In this document: in pieces, positions 7,802 to 15,438 of the stretch
How positions within the stretch are numbered: the stretch's first letter is position 1
How the letters are laid out: each line of letters begins with the position of its first letter
DNA from: DAOUEH01 sp034430515
GTDB taxonomy: Bacteria > Chloroflexota > Dehalococcoidia > Dehalococcoidales > RBG-16-60-22
Assembly: GCA_034430515.1 (NCBI GenBank)
Contig: DAOUEP010000035.1
Span: 1 to 49,834 of the forward strand
DNA length: 49,834 bases
Direction: 5' to 3'
Program-made: the position numbers and the translations under genes
Notes under the pieces: generated by a model
What the model was told of the DNA's origin: nothing
The model's database searches: none
What the model saw: the letters and a program-made list of their open reading frames with translations, nothing else

Positions 7802-7834
7802 AGGATACAGTCGGCTGGCTAAACAGGGGCTGAA
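7802..7834 (-). promoter_or_regulatory. PhoB-box-like promoter P2
   Basis: Leftward: TTCAGCC (7828-7834), four bases, TTTAGCC (7817-7823), nine bases, TATCCT (7802-7807). Spacings are identical to promoter P1 at 7454-7486. A start site near 7795 would place the ATG at 7771 about 25 bases into the transcript. Confidence 0.65.
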
Positions 7835-7875
7835 CAACGCCGGGGGAATTCTGGATTTTTTCTGGATAAGACCCC

Positions 7876-7903
7876 AAAAATTAAGCGCCCCGAAGGGGGC
7901 GCC
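7876..7903 (-). terminator. Intrinsic terminator after the KdpE-like regulator
   Basis: Stem GCGCCCC/GGGGCGC (7-bp, 4-base loop) followed leftward by TTAATTTTT. It separates the kinase/regulator operon (12196 to 7939) from promoter P2. Confidence 0.75.
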
Positions 7904-7938
7904 GGGTGGTTTAGGGGGTCACGCTGGTGAGGCGTATT

Positions 7939-8634
7939 TTATTTATGGCTTTTAAAACGGTAGCCCACGCCGGGGACACTGACGATGTACCGGGGCCGGG
8001 TGGGGTCTGGCTCCAGCTTGTGGCGCAGGCGGCGCACGAAGGTATGCAGGTATTCCTTTTCCTCGCGGTACTCCGGGCCCCACACCTTGCTCAGGATGTG
8101 CATGTGGGTGAGCACCTTGCCCTCGTTGAGGACAAGCTCCTGGAGGAGCCGGTACTCGGTGGGGGTCAGCTTGACTTCCTGGCCGGCCAGGGTCACCATC
8201 CGCTGGGTGAAGTTGACCTCGATATCGCCGCCCTTAAAGGTCGGCTGGGCCGGCTCGCTCAGGGCCGCCTGGGTGCGCCGCAGCACCGCCTTGACGCGGG
8301 CGATGAGCTCATCCAGGCCGAACGGCTTGGAGACATAGTCGTCGGCGCCCAGGCCCAGGCTCTTGACCTTATCGCTCTCGTCGCCGCGGGCGCTGAGTAC
8401 GATAATGGGAATCTGCGACCATTCCCGCAGGCGCTGGAGGACCTCAAAGCCGTCCACCTTGGGCATCACCAGGTCGAGGATGATGAGGTCGGGCATCTCC
8501 CTTTCGATTACCTCCAGCGCCTCGGCGCCGTCCAGGGCCGTCAGCGCCTCGTAATCTTCGACGCTAAGGTTGGCGCGGAGGAATTTAACGATGGCCAGGT
8601 CGTCGTCGACGATGAGAATGCGGGGCTTGTGCAT
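7939..8634 (-). CDS. OmpR/KdpE-type response regulator
   Basis: 231 residues: receiver with Asp54 (LIILDLVMP) and Lys in SKPFG, then a winged-helix effector with LTPTEYRLL, VWGPEY, FVRRLRHKLE and PGVGYRF. The arrangement and sequence are closest to KdpE-type regulators. It follows the receiver gene by three bases and is last in the three-gene operon with the 1069-residue kinase, so that kinase is its likely phosphodonor. It is also one of two OmpR-type candidates for binding the direct-repeat promoters P1 and P2. Confidence 0.93.
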   Translation of the reverse strand: MHKPRILIVDDDLAIVKFLRANLSVEDYEALTALDGAEALEVIEREMPDLIILDLVMPKVDGFEVLQRLREWSQIPIIVLSARGDESDKVKSLGLGADDYVSKPFGLDELIARVKAVLRRTQAALSEPAQPTFKGGDIEVNFTQRMVTLAGQEVKLTPTEYRLLQELVLNEGKVLTHMHILSKVWGPEYREEKEYLHTFVRRLRHKLEPDPTRPRYIVSVPGVGYRFKSHK

Positions 8635-8637
8635 GGG

Positions 8638-9009
8638 TTATCCTCCCGTATGCAGTGCCTGAGCTACTTTACGTACCAGCTCCTTTATCTCGAAGGGTTT
8701 TATCAGATAGCCGGCGGTGCGCATGCTGGCGAGCTTGTAATCCGTTCCCTGCGGCGCCGTGGCCGTCATGATTATCACCGGCAGCCTCTTGAGCCGGCGG
8801 TCGGTGCGGATGAGCATGAGGACGTCCCAGCCGCTCATGTCGGGCAGCCTCAGGTCGAGCAGGACGAGGTCGGGGCGCTCCCGGCGGCTGAGCTTGACGC
8901 CGCTCTCGCCGTTATCGGCGACGAATACCTTGTAACCGCTGGCGGCGAGGTTGGCCCGGGTCAGCTTCTGGATATCCTGGTCGTCTTCAATCACCAGTAT
9001 CTTGGGCAT
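8638..9009 (-). CDS. Single-domain response regulator (receiver)
   Basis: 123 residues, a stand-alone CheY-like receiver: EDDQD acidic pocket, Asp52 in LVLLDLRLP, Thr in IMTATA, and Lys in IKPFE. Its start overlaps the end of the large kinase gene by 23 bases and its stop is three bases from the OmpR-type gene, so all three are co-transcribed and coupled. With no output domain it may act as a phosphate sink or relay between the multi-PAS kinase and the DNA-binding regulator. Confidence 0.9.
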   Translation of the reverse strand: MPKILVIEDDQDIQKLTRANLAASGYKVFVADNGESGVKLSRRERPDLVLLDLRLPDMSGWDVLMLIRTDRRLKRLPVIIMTATAPQGTDYKLASMRTAGYLIKPFEIKELVRKVAQALHTGG

Positions 9010-12000
9010 CTGCCTCCCCCTTTCCCGCCACCGGCAGGGTGAAGCTGAACTTGGAGCCGGCCCCGGGGCGGCTTTTCACCCATATTTTCCCGCCGTGGGC
9101 CTCCACGATACCCCGGGAGATAGAAAGACCCAGTCCCGTTCCTTTCTTGCGGCCGGTGGCGACGTCTTCCACCTGATAAAAGCGGTTGAACAGCTTATCG
9201 AGGAAATCTTCGGGGATGCCGGAGCCCTCGTCGGCGACGCTGACGGTAACCTCGTCGCCGCGGTGCCGAGCCTCGATGCTGATTTTAGTCCCCTCGTCCG
9301 AGTACTTGGTGGCGTTCTCGACGAGGTTGGTCAGCACCTGGCCGACGCGCGTTTCGTCCACGTAGACCGGCGGCAGCTTGGCGGGGGCGGTTACCTCCAG
9401 CTTGTGCCGGGCGGTGAGGCTGGCGAGGTTGCCCTGGACGGATTCCAGTATCTCGGAGAGGTGGTAGACGTCCCGGTCCAGCTTGAGGGCCCCGGCGTCG
9501 AGCCGGGAGATATCCAGCAGGTCGCTGATGAGGCGCGTCAGCCGGTTGGCCTCCCGGTCTATCGTTTCCAGGAAATCGCGCTCGTCTTTCTCCTCCCACT
9601 TGACATCGGTGCGCAGCAGCGTGGAGACAAAACCCTTGATGGAGGTCAGCGGCGTGCGCAGCTCGTGGGAGATATTGGCCAGGAACTGGCTCCTTAGCTT
9701 GTCCACGTCCCGCAGCACCTCCAGCTCCCGCTCCCGTTTCTCCCTCTCCCGGATTTCGGTAATATCCGTGGTCACGAAGACGAAGCCGATGGATTCCCCC
9801 TCGGTGCCCCGCAGCGCGGCGGCGTTGAGTTCGGCGGGGAACTGGCTGCCGTCCTGCTTGAGGAGAGTGCTTTCCACCATCAGGCTCCGGCCGGTCTCCA
9901 GCATGCGTTTCAGCTGGGTCGACACCTTGGGCTGGTCGTTGGGGGCGACGAAATCCAGGAAGCTCCGGACGATGAAGTCGTCTTTCTTTTTATAGCCGTG
10001 TATGCCGACGGTGGCGCTGTTTACCTCCAGGATTTGCCCCTCTAGGTCGGCGATGAAGATTCCCTCCGGCACCGATTCGAAGGTAAGACGCAGCTTTTCC
10101 TCCGACTGGCGCAGCTTCTCGACGGCCAGCTCGCGCTCGGCGCGCATGTGCAGCGAGACTATCCCGAAGGCCAGGTCGTTGGCCAGCTCGGTGAGCAGGA
10201 TTAGCTCATCCTCGTTAAAGGTGTCCGTATCGGCGGTGTAGATGTTCAGGGCGCCCAGGGTCTTGCCTCCGGTTACCAGGGGGAGCGCCACCGAGGACAG
10301 GTAACCACGCTTCAGGGCCTCCTCGCGCCAGGCGCCGTGATAATTACCGTTGCTGGCAATATTCTGGGCGATACTCGTCTGGCCGGTCCGGATGGCCTGG
10401 CCGGTAGGCGAGCGCCCCGGTTCGGTATCGGCCCAGGTGATATTGAGCTTATCCAGGTAGCCCGAGTTATCGCCGGCGTGGGCGGCCAGGCGCACCGTTT
10501 TGGCCTCGTCGTGCTCGGCGAGGCCCACCCAGGCCAGGCGGTACTGTCCTTCTTCCACGATGACCCGGCATATTTCGTTGAGCAGGTCGTCCTCGCTGGT
10601 GGCGTGTATCAGCGCCTGATTGGAGTGGCCGAGCACGGTGAGGGCCCGGTTTACCTTGATAATCTCCGCCTCGGCCTGCTTGCGGTCGGTGATATCCAGC
10701 GAGAGGACAAAAATGCCTTTGGGCACCGGCTCAATGCTGAACTCGAACCATCGCTGCGAGCCGTCGGCGTAGGTGAAGAGGTTTTCCAGGCGGTGATGCC
10801 GGCGCTTTTCCATGCAGTCGCGGAACTTGGCGAACATCTCCGTATTCTCGATGCCGGGGTAGGCCTCCATCATGGTATGCCCCAGCAGCTTTTTCTTGGG
10901 CAGGCGGTTGTGGCTGACGGCGCTATCGTTGAGGTAGACGTAGCGCCAGTCGAAGTCGATAATCTGGCAGCCCTCCATCATGTTATCCAGGGTGACCCGG
11001 TGGCGCTCTTCCGATGTGCGCAGGTCCTCGATGGCCCGCTCTTCCCGGGTGATGTCCTTTTGCTGGCAGATGACATGGGCTACCTTGCCGTCCCCGTCCT
11101 CAACGGCCGACATCGTATATTCCAGGACGAGATGGCCGTTATTTTTAAGTTTCAGCTGCTTTTCCCGTCCGGCATCGTAGTCCAGCTTGAAGCTGGCGGT
11201 CTGGCCCTTTTTAAAGACGGCCTCCACCAGCTTACGGTAACCCTGCTGGGCTATCTGGGTATCCTTGAGGACGTTGTATTTGCCGATGACTTCTTCATCG
11301 CTCATATGCAGCATATCGCGCAGGGCCTGGTTCATGCGGATGATGTTGCCTTTGTTATCGGCTACCCAGAGGGCACTGGGGCTGTGCTCGATGAGACTAT
11401 CCAGAAACTCCTGTCGCCAGCGGAGGTCGGCCTCATTTTCCTTGAGTTCGGTGATGTCCTGCACCGTCCCCAGCGAGCGGAGCGGGTTGCCCTGGTCATC
11501 GTACTGGGTCTCGCACCTTTCCTCGACGTACTTAATCAGGCCGCCTTTCAGCCGCAGCCGGTGGATGATGTTATAAGGGGTCTTTTTCGCGAGCGACTGG
11601 ATGTAAGCCTGGTTCACCATCTCCCGGTCGCCCGGGTGGATGCTATCCAGGAAGGCCTTGTAGGTTGCCTCGAATTCCTCCGGCTTCAGACCGAACATCC
11701 GGTACACTTCGTCGGACAAGGTGAGGGTATCGGTAGTAATATCCAGCTCCCAGTTGCCGATATGGGCCAGGCGCTGGGCCTCGGCCAGCCTGGCCTGGCT
11801 CTGGCGCAGGGTTGCCTCGGCCTGCTCCCGGCTCTGGATTTCCTCGACCAGCGCCCTGGTTCGCGATCTCACCTGTCGCCGCACTAGCAGCCTGTGGCTG
11901 CCGACCAGAAGTATCGCGCCGGCCACGCCGATGATGAGCCACTTGACCCACCCCGGCACCACCGTCGTCTCGGTTGCCTCCGTCACCAGCAATTTGTCCA

Positions 12001-12196
12001 GGGCCTGGTAGTAGGCCGAGTTCGTATCCGCCCAGAATCCGGACACGTTGCCCTGGGCGTCGGTGAAAATCTTGGGGTTGTTTTCGTAGACCCCCACCCT
12101 TACCGTGAGGGCATCGTCCGCCGCCGTAGCCGCGGCGGGGAAGCAGCTGAGAAGCGGCGCCGCCAGGAGAAGCAGCCAGAAACGTTTCTTCGTCAT
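8987..12196 (-). CDS. Hybrid-type membrane sensor histidine kinase, PAS/GAF-rich, with a shrunken solute-binding domain
   Basis: 1069 residues. Order: signal peptide (1-25); remnant of a periplasmic SBP_bac_3 domain (about 30-95); membrane helix (about 108-127, WLIIGVAGAILL); coiled coil; PAS domains at about 155-260, 265-385 and 390-510; GAF at about 515-680; PAS at about 685-805; HisKA with His844 in NISHELRTPL; HATPase with GTGLGLSISRGIVEAHGG. It autophosphorylates and should pass phosphate to the two regulators downstream. The solute-binding domain has its first strand (GVYENNPKIFTDAQGNVSGF) joined directly to its C-terminal end (AYYQALDKL, VPGWVKW), about 180 residues short. A weak TATAAA at 12251-12256 may be its -10. 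Confidence 0.93.
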   Translation of the reverse strand: MTKKRFWLLLLAAPLLSCFPAAATAADDALTVRVGVYENNPKIFTDAQGNVSGFWADTNSAYYQALDKLLVTEATETTVVPGWVKWLIIGVAGAILLVGSHRLLVRRQVRSRTRALVEEIQSREQAEATLRQSQARLAEAQRLAHIGNWELDITTDTLTLSDEVYRMFGLKPEEFEATYKAFLDSIHPGDREMVNQAYIQSLAKKTPYNIIHRLRLKGGLIKYVEERCETQYDDQGNPLRSLGTVQDITELKENEADLRWRQEFLDSLIEHSPSALWVADNKGNIIRMNQALRDMLHMSDEEVIGKYNVLKDTQIAQQGYRKLVEAVFKKGQTASFKLDYDAGREKQLKLKNNGHLVLEYTMSAVEDGDGKVAHVICQQKDITREERAIEDLRTSEERHRVTLDNMMEGCQIIDFDWRYVYLNDSAVSHNRLPKKKLLGHTMMEAYPGIENTEMFAKFRDCMEKRRHHRLENLFTYADGSQRWFEFSIEPVPKGIFVLSLDITDRKQAEAEIIKVNRALTVLGHSNQALIHATSEDDLLNEICRVIVEEGQYRLAWVGLAEHDEAKTVRLAAHAGDNSGYLDKLNITWADTEPGRSPTGQAIRTGQTSIAQNIASNGNYHGAWREEALKRGYLSSVALPLVTGGKTLGALNIYTADTDTFNEDELILLTELANDLAFGIVSLHMRAERELAVEKLRQSEEKLRLTFESVPEGIFIADLEGQILEVNSATVGIHGYKKKDDFIVRSFLDFVAPNDQPKVSTQLKRMLETGRSLMVESTLLKQDGSQFPAELNAAALRGTEGESIGFVFVTTDITEIREREKRERELEVLRDVDKLRSQFLANISHELRTPLTSIKGFVSTLLRTDVKWEEKDERDFLETIDREANRLTRLISDLLDISRLDAGALKLDRDVYHLSEILESVQGNLASLTARHKLEVTAPAKLPPVYVDETRVGQVLTNLVENATKYSDEGTKISIEARHRGDEVTVSVADEGSGIPEDFLDKLFNRFYQVEDVATGRKKGTGLGLSISRGIVEAHGGKIWVKSRPGAGSKFSFTLPVAGKGEADAQDTGD

Positions 12197-12313
12197 AACA
12201 CCCCCTCCCCATACCCGTCCACCCCGGGGTCTGGCCTGCCCTACTAACTTTTTATACTAACTCCGTAAATAAACAGAAACACTGGTATCCCCCTCGCATG
12301 GTGAGACTTCCAG

Positions 12314-12529
12314 TGCCTGTGTAAAACACTATTTTACCCAGGGTATGCCCCTTTGTCCTTTAGGTCCCGATTGGTTAACTCCTCCCCATAGCTATACTTT
12401 AACGCTAATAGGCATAGTTGTCAATGCCTCGTAAGTACCCCCTTTTTATCCAGGGCATGCCTCTTTGTCCTTCTGAGCGTGTCTGGTTATTCCTTTCCCT
12501 TAGCTGCAGGGTAACTTTGATAGGTATGG
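12314..12529. repeat. Tandem imperfect direct repeat, two units of about 105 bases
   Basis: Unit 1 (about 12314-12417) and unit 2 (about 12424-12529) align over nearly their whole length. Shared landmarks include CCAGGG-ATGCC-CTTTGTCCTT, then TGGTTA, CCC-TAGCT, TAAC and ATAGG-AT-G. The units lie upstream of the large kinase gene (start 12196) and contain no credible ORF. They could be duplicated operator regions or tandem RNA elements; I cannot match them to a known riboswitch class. Confidence 0.7.
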
Positions 12530-12618
12530 GTACCAGTACGAAGGTCACCTGACCGGGCCGATGCCGGCGGTTTTAAGAGGTCGTCGCCGTGGGGAGAAAA
12601 GGGATAAAGAGAAAGCAG

Positions 12619-12663
12619 GCGCGTGGTGCGAATCGAACGCACGACACGCGTTTTAAGAAACCG
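12619..12663 (-). pseudogene. tRNA-Arg-like 3' fragment
   Basis: The minus strand carries an anticodon-loop-like CGGTTTCTTAAAACGCG, variable region and a perfect T arm (GTGCGTTCGATTCGCAC), then CACGCGC. It resembles the 3' half of tRNA-Arg at 17716-17790. The anticodon stem has mismatches, no D arm or matching 5' acceptor strand is found upstream, and no CCA follows. Such fragments often mark old integration sites, but no integrase is near. Confidence 0.45.
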
Positions 12664-12690
12664 TTTTGTGGGTTGGCCGCTTTAGCGGTA

Positions 12691-15354
12691 CTATTTTTTC
12701 AGTGCCGCCAGTCCCTTTTTAACCCTGTCCGGGGTGGCCGGCAGGTCGTGGATGCGCACGCCGCAGGCGTTATAGATGGCATTGGTTACCGATGGCGCCG
12801 TAGAAATCATCGTCATTTCGCCAATGCCCGTGGCGCCCAGCGTGCCGTTGGGTCGCGGGGTCTCGCGGAGGATAATCTCCATTTCCGGCATCATCTGGAT
12901 GGTCGGGAACTTGAACGTCTTCCAGTCGAGCGTCTGGCCGTGGATGTATTCCTCGCGCAGGGCGAAGCCGATACCCTGGTCCATGCCGCCCTCCAGCTGA
13001 CCCTCGACGGCCTGGGGGTTGATGATGGGGCCGGCATCGACGGCGGTGGTCATCTTGAGCACTTTGGCCTCGCCGGTTTGGGTATTCACCTCCACCTCCG
13101 CCATCTGGATGTTGTGCACGATGGACTCGTTGGAATCGCCCTGGCCGGTCTTGGGGTCCCACTTGCCGCCCTTGAGCTTCTTTTCGCCGATATAGCGGGT
13201 GGGCTTGCCGGCTTTCTCCAGGGCGGCACGGGTCTTGGCGCCGACCTCGTCCCAGGCTTTCTTAAGCTGCTCCACGGCCAGCTGCAGCGAGCCGCCGCCG
13301 ATATAGGTCATCCGGCTGCCGGCGGCCGGGCCCATGGCCACGGTCTTGCTGGTATCGCGGGTCTCCAGGCGGACTCTATCCATAGATATGCCCAGGACGT
13401 GCGCCGCAATCTGGGTCAGCATGGCGTCGTTACCCTCGCCGGGGTCGGCGATGGCGCCGAAGATGGTGACGGTATCGTCGGGGTTGACCTCGACCTCCAC
13501 GTGGCCCTGGTCGCCGGGGCCGCCGATGCCGAAGGCGTGCACCCCCAGGCCGACGCCCCGCTTGAGCTTATCGTTTTTCTGGTTAAAGGCGGCGGCGTCC
13601 TTTTTGGCCCTCTCCCAGTGGGGCTGGATGACGTCGCAGATTTCCGGGAACTCCCACTGGTCGAGCGTCGCCCCGGTGGAGCGCGGCTCGCCCGGTTTCA
13701 GCGAGTTGAGCTTGCGGAACGCCAGGCGGTCCATGCCCACCTTCTCCGCCAGCATATCGATGATGGACTCGACGCCGAAGTTGGACTGGGGCGGCCCGGC
13801 GCCGCGGGCGGCGGCACCCGGGGCGTTGCTGGTATAGACCAGCTTGCAGTTGGCCCAGACATTGGGGATTTTGTAGGCGCTGGAGAGCATGTGCAGGGTG
13901 CGGTGAATGGTCAGGCCGCCCAGGATAAAATAGGCCCCTTTATTGATGTACATATCCATCCACAGGCCGGTAAAGCGCCCGTTTTCGTCGGCGCCCATGC
14001 GGACGTTCATGATGTAAGGGTGGCGTTTGGGGCTGAGGAAAAGGGACTCGGCCAGCGAGGGGACGTAGCGTACCGGCCGCTTGAAGTGCACGCAGGCCGC
14101 CGCGGCCAGGGCCTCGGTGATGATGGCCGATTTCTGGCCGAACTGCCCGCCGGAGAAGGCCTCCAGATAGCGGGTCTTGTCCCAGCCGACCGCCTCGCCG
14201 ATGACGGCGGCGTTGGGGTGGATATTGATGCTGCGCCCGATGACGATTAGCTCGGCCTCGTCGCCTTCGCCCTCCAGATAGCAGACGGTGGTCTCCGGCT
14301 CTAGCGGGGCCTGGTGGTTGACCTGGGTGGAGAACTGCGCCGCGACCACGTATTTGGACTGGGACAGGGCCTTTTCGGCGTCGCCGAAAATCTGGGGCGT
14401 TTCCGATATCAAATTGGGAGACCAGTCGTGCAGCTTGTCAGCGCCGGGGGCCAGGGCCTCCTGGGAGGTCATGTAGTACGGCAGGGGCTCGTATTCCACC
14501 TTGACGGCGGCGGCGGCCGCCCGGGCCTGCTCGCGGGTCGCGGCGGCGACGATGGCGATGGGGTCGCCGTAAGACTTGACCATATCCTCGACCAGCAGGG
14601 GCTTGTCCGGCACGGCCTCGCGGACACGATTGGTGCCTTCGATTTCGTGATAGGTGATGATGCCCACCACGCCCGGCATTTTGGCGGCGGCGGTGGTATC
14701 AAGCGACTTGATTTTGGCGCGATGGATAAAGCAGTGGGCGCAGGCGATTTCCAGCGCGCCGTCGAAGTAGTAGTCCGCCGAGAACTTGGCCAGGCCGCAG
14801 GCCTTAATCATGGACGTGGGGCGGGGGTGCGACACGCCCATGGCCTTCTTAGGCAGGGCGGCCCTCACCTTGGCCGGGGTGGTCTCGCCGCGAAGGAATT
14901 TAGCGGCCAGCTGCACGGCGTCGACGATTTTTTTGTAGCCGGTGCACCGGCAGAGGTTGCCGGCCAGGGCTTTTTTAATATCGTCCAGGGTGGGGTTGGG
15001 GTTCTTGTCCAGCAGGGCCTTGGTGGCCATAATCATGCCGGGCGTGCAGTAGCCGCACTGGATAGCCCCGGTGAGGACGTAGGCCTCCTGAATCAGGTGC
15101 GGGTTGTCCGGCGTGCCCAGCCCCTCCACCGTGATGACCTCGGCGCCTTCCAGGTCGCTTACCTTGCGCAGGCAGGAGCGCACCGCCTTGTCGTTGACGA
15201 TGACGGTGCAGGCGCCGCACTGCCCCTTGCGGTCGCAGGACTGCTTGGTGCCGGTCAGGTGCAGGTCTTCACGCAGCAAGTCGAGCAGGACTTTTTCCGG
15301 GCCGACCTCAACCTGTTTCTTGATGCCGTTAATCGTCAGGGTAACTTTTTTCAT
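12691..15354 (-). CDS. Single-chain molybdenum aldehyde oxidoreductase (MOP / xanthine oxidase family)
   Basis: 887 residues from ATG 15354; the frame is open 21 codons further up but MKKVTLTING matches the usual N-terminus. Residues 1-75 form a plant-type [2Fe-2S] ferredoxin domain (CDRKGQCGAC and a later Cys). Residues 80-160 form the second [2Fe-2S] domain (CGYC, CRCTGY). The rest is the molybdopterin-cytosine-dinucleotide-binding part, with the catalytic glutamate in GATGIGEM near the C-terminus. The organisation and length match Desulfovibrio MOP (about 907 aa): iron-sulfur and Mo subunits fused, no FAD subunit. It oxidises aldehydes or related substrates with water, passing electrons to a ferredoxin or flavodoxin. 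No cofactor genes are adjacent. Substrate unproven. Confidence 0.9.
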   Translation of the reverse strand: MKKVTLTINGIKKQVEVGPEKVLLDLLREDLHLTGTKQSCDRKGQCGACTVIVNDKAVRSCLRKVSDLEGAEVITVEGLGTPDNPHLIQEAYVLTGAIQCGYCTPGMIMATKALLDKNPNPTLDDIKKALAGNLCRCTGYKKIVDAVQLAAKFLRGETTPAKVRAALPKKAMGVSHPRPTSMIKACGLAKFSADYYFDGALEIACAHCFIHRAKIKSLDTTAAAKMPGVVGIITYHEIEGTNRVREAVPDKPLLVEDMVKSYGDPIAIVAAATREQARAAAAAVKVEYEPLPYYMTSQEALAPGADKLHDWSPNLISETPQIFGDAEKALSQSKYVVAAQFSTQVNHQAPLEPETTVCYLEGEGDEAELIVIGRSINIHPNAAVIGEAVGWDKTRYLEAFSGGQFGQKSAIITEALAAAACVHFKRPVRYVPSLAESLFLSPKRHPYIMNVRMGADENGRFTGLWMDMYINKGAYFILGGLTIHRTLHMLSSAYKIPNVWANCKLVYTSNAPGAAARGAGPPQSNFGVESIIDMLAEKVGMDRLAFRKLNSLKPGEPRSTGATLDQWEFPEICDVIQPHWERAKKDAAAFNQKNDKLKRGVGLGVHAFGIGGPGDQGHVEVEVNPDDTVTIFGAIADPGEGNDAMLTQIAAHVLGISMDRVRLETRDTSKTVAMGPAAGSRMTYIGGGSLQLAVEQLKKAWDEVGAKTRAALEKAGKPTRYIGEKKLKGGKWDPKTGQGDSNESIVHNIQMAEVEVNTQTGEAKVLKMTTAVDAGPIINPQAVEGQLEGGMDQGIGFALREEYIHGQTLDWKTFKFPTIQMMPEMEIILRETPRPNGTLGATGIGEMTMISTAPSVTNAIYNACGVRIHDLPATPDRVKKGLAALKK

Positions 15355-15438
15355 TACTTTACCTACCTTATTTTTTACGCTATCTGGTACGGTTGTATTA
15401 AAATATAGCGTTTTCAACTGAAAAATGTCAAAAAGGAG

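Noticed and set aside
7927..9042. Long open frame on the plus strand opposite two regulators
   Set aside because: GC-rich genes leave long antisense frames; the leftward genes have family motifs and ribosome sites, this has none.
10337..11887. 516-codon plus-strand frame opposite the large kinase
   Set aside because: Antisense to conserved PAS/GAF codons, no ribosome site or domain.
12589..14250. 553-codon plus-strand frame opposite the aldehyde oxidoreductase
   Set aside because: It begins in a tRNA-like fragment and mirrors a well-conserved enzyme.
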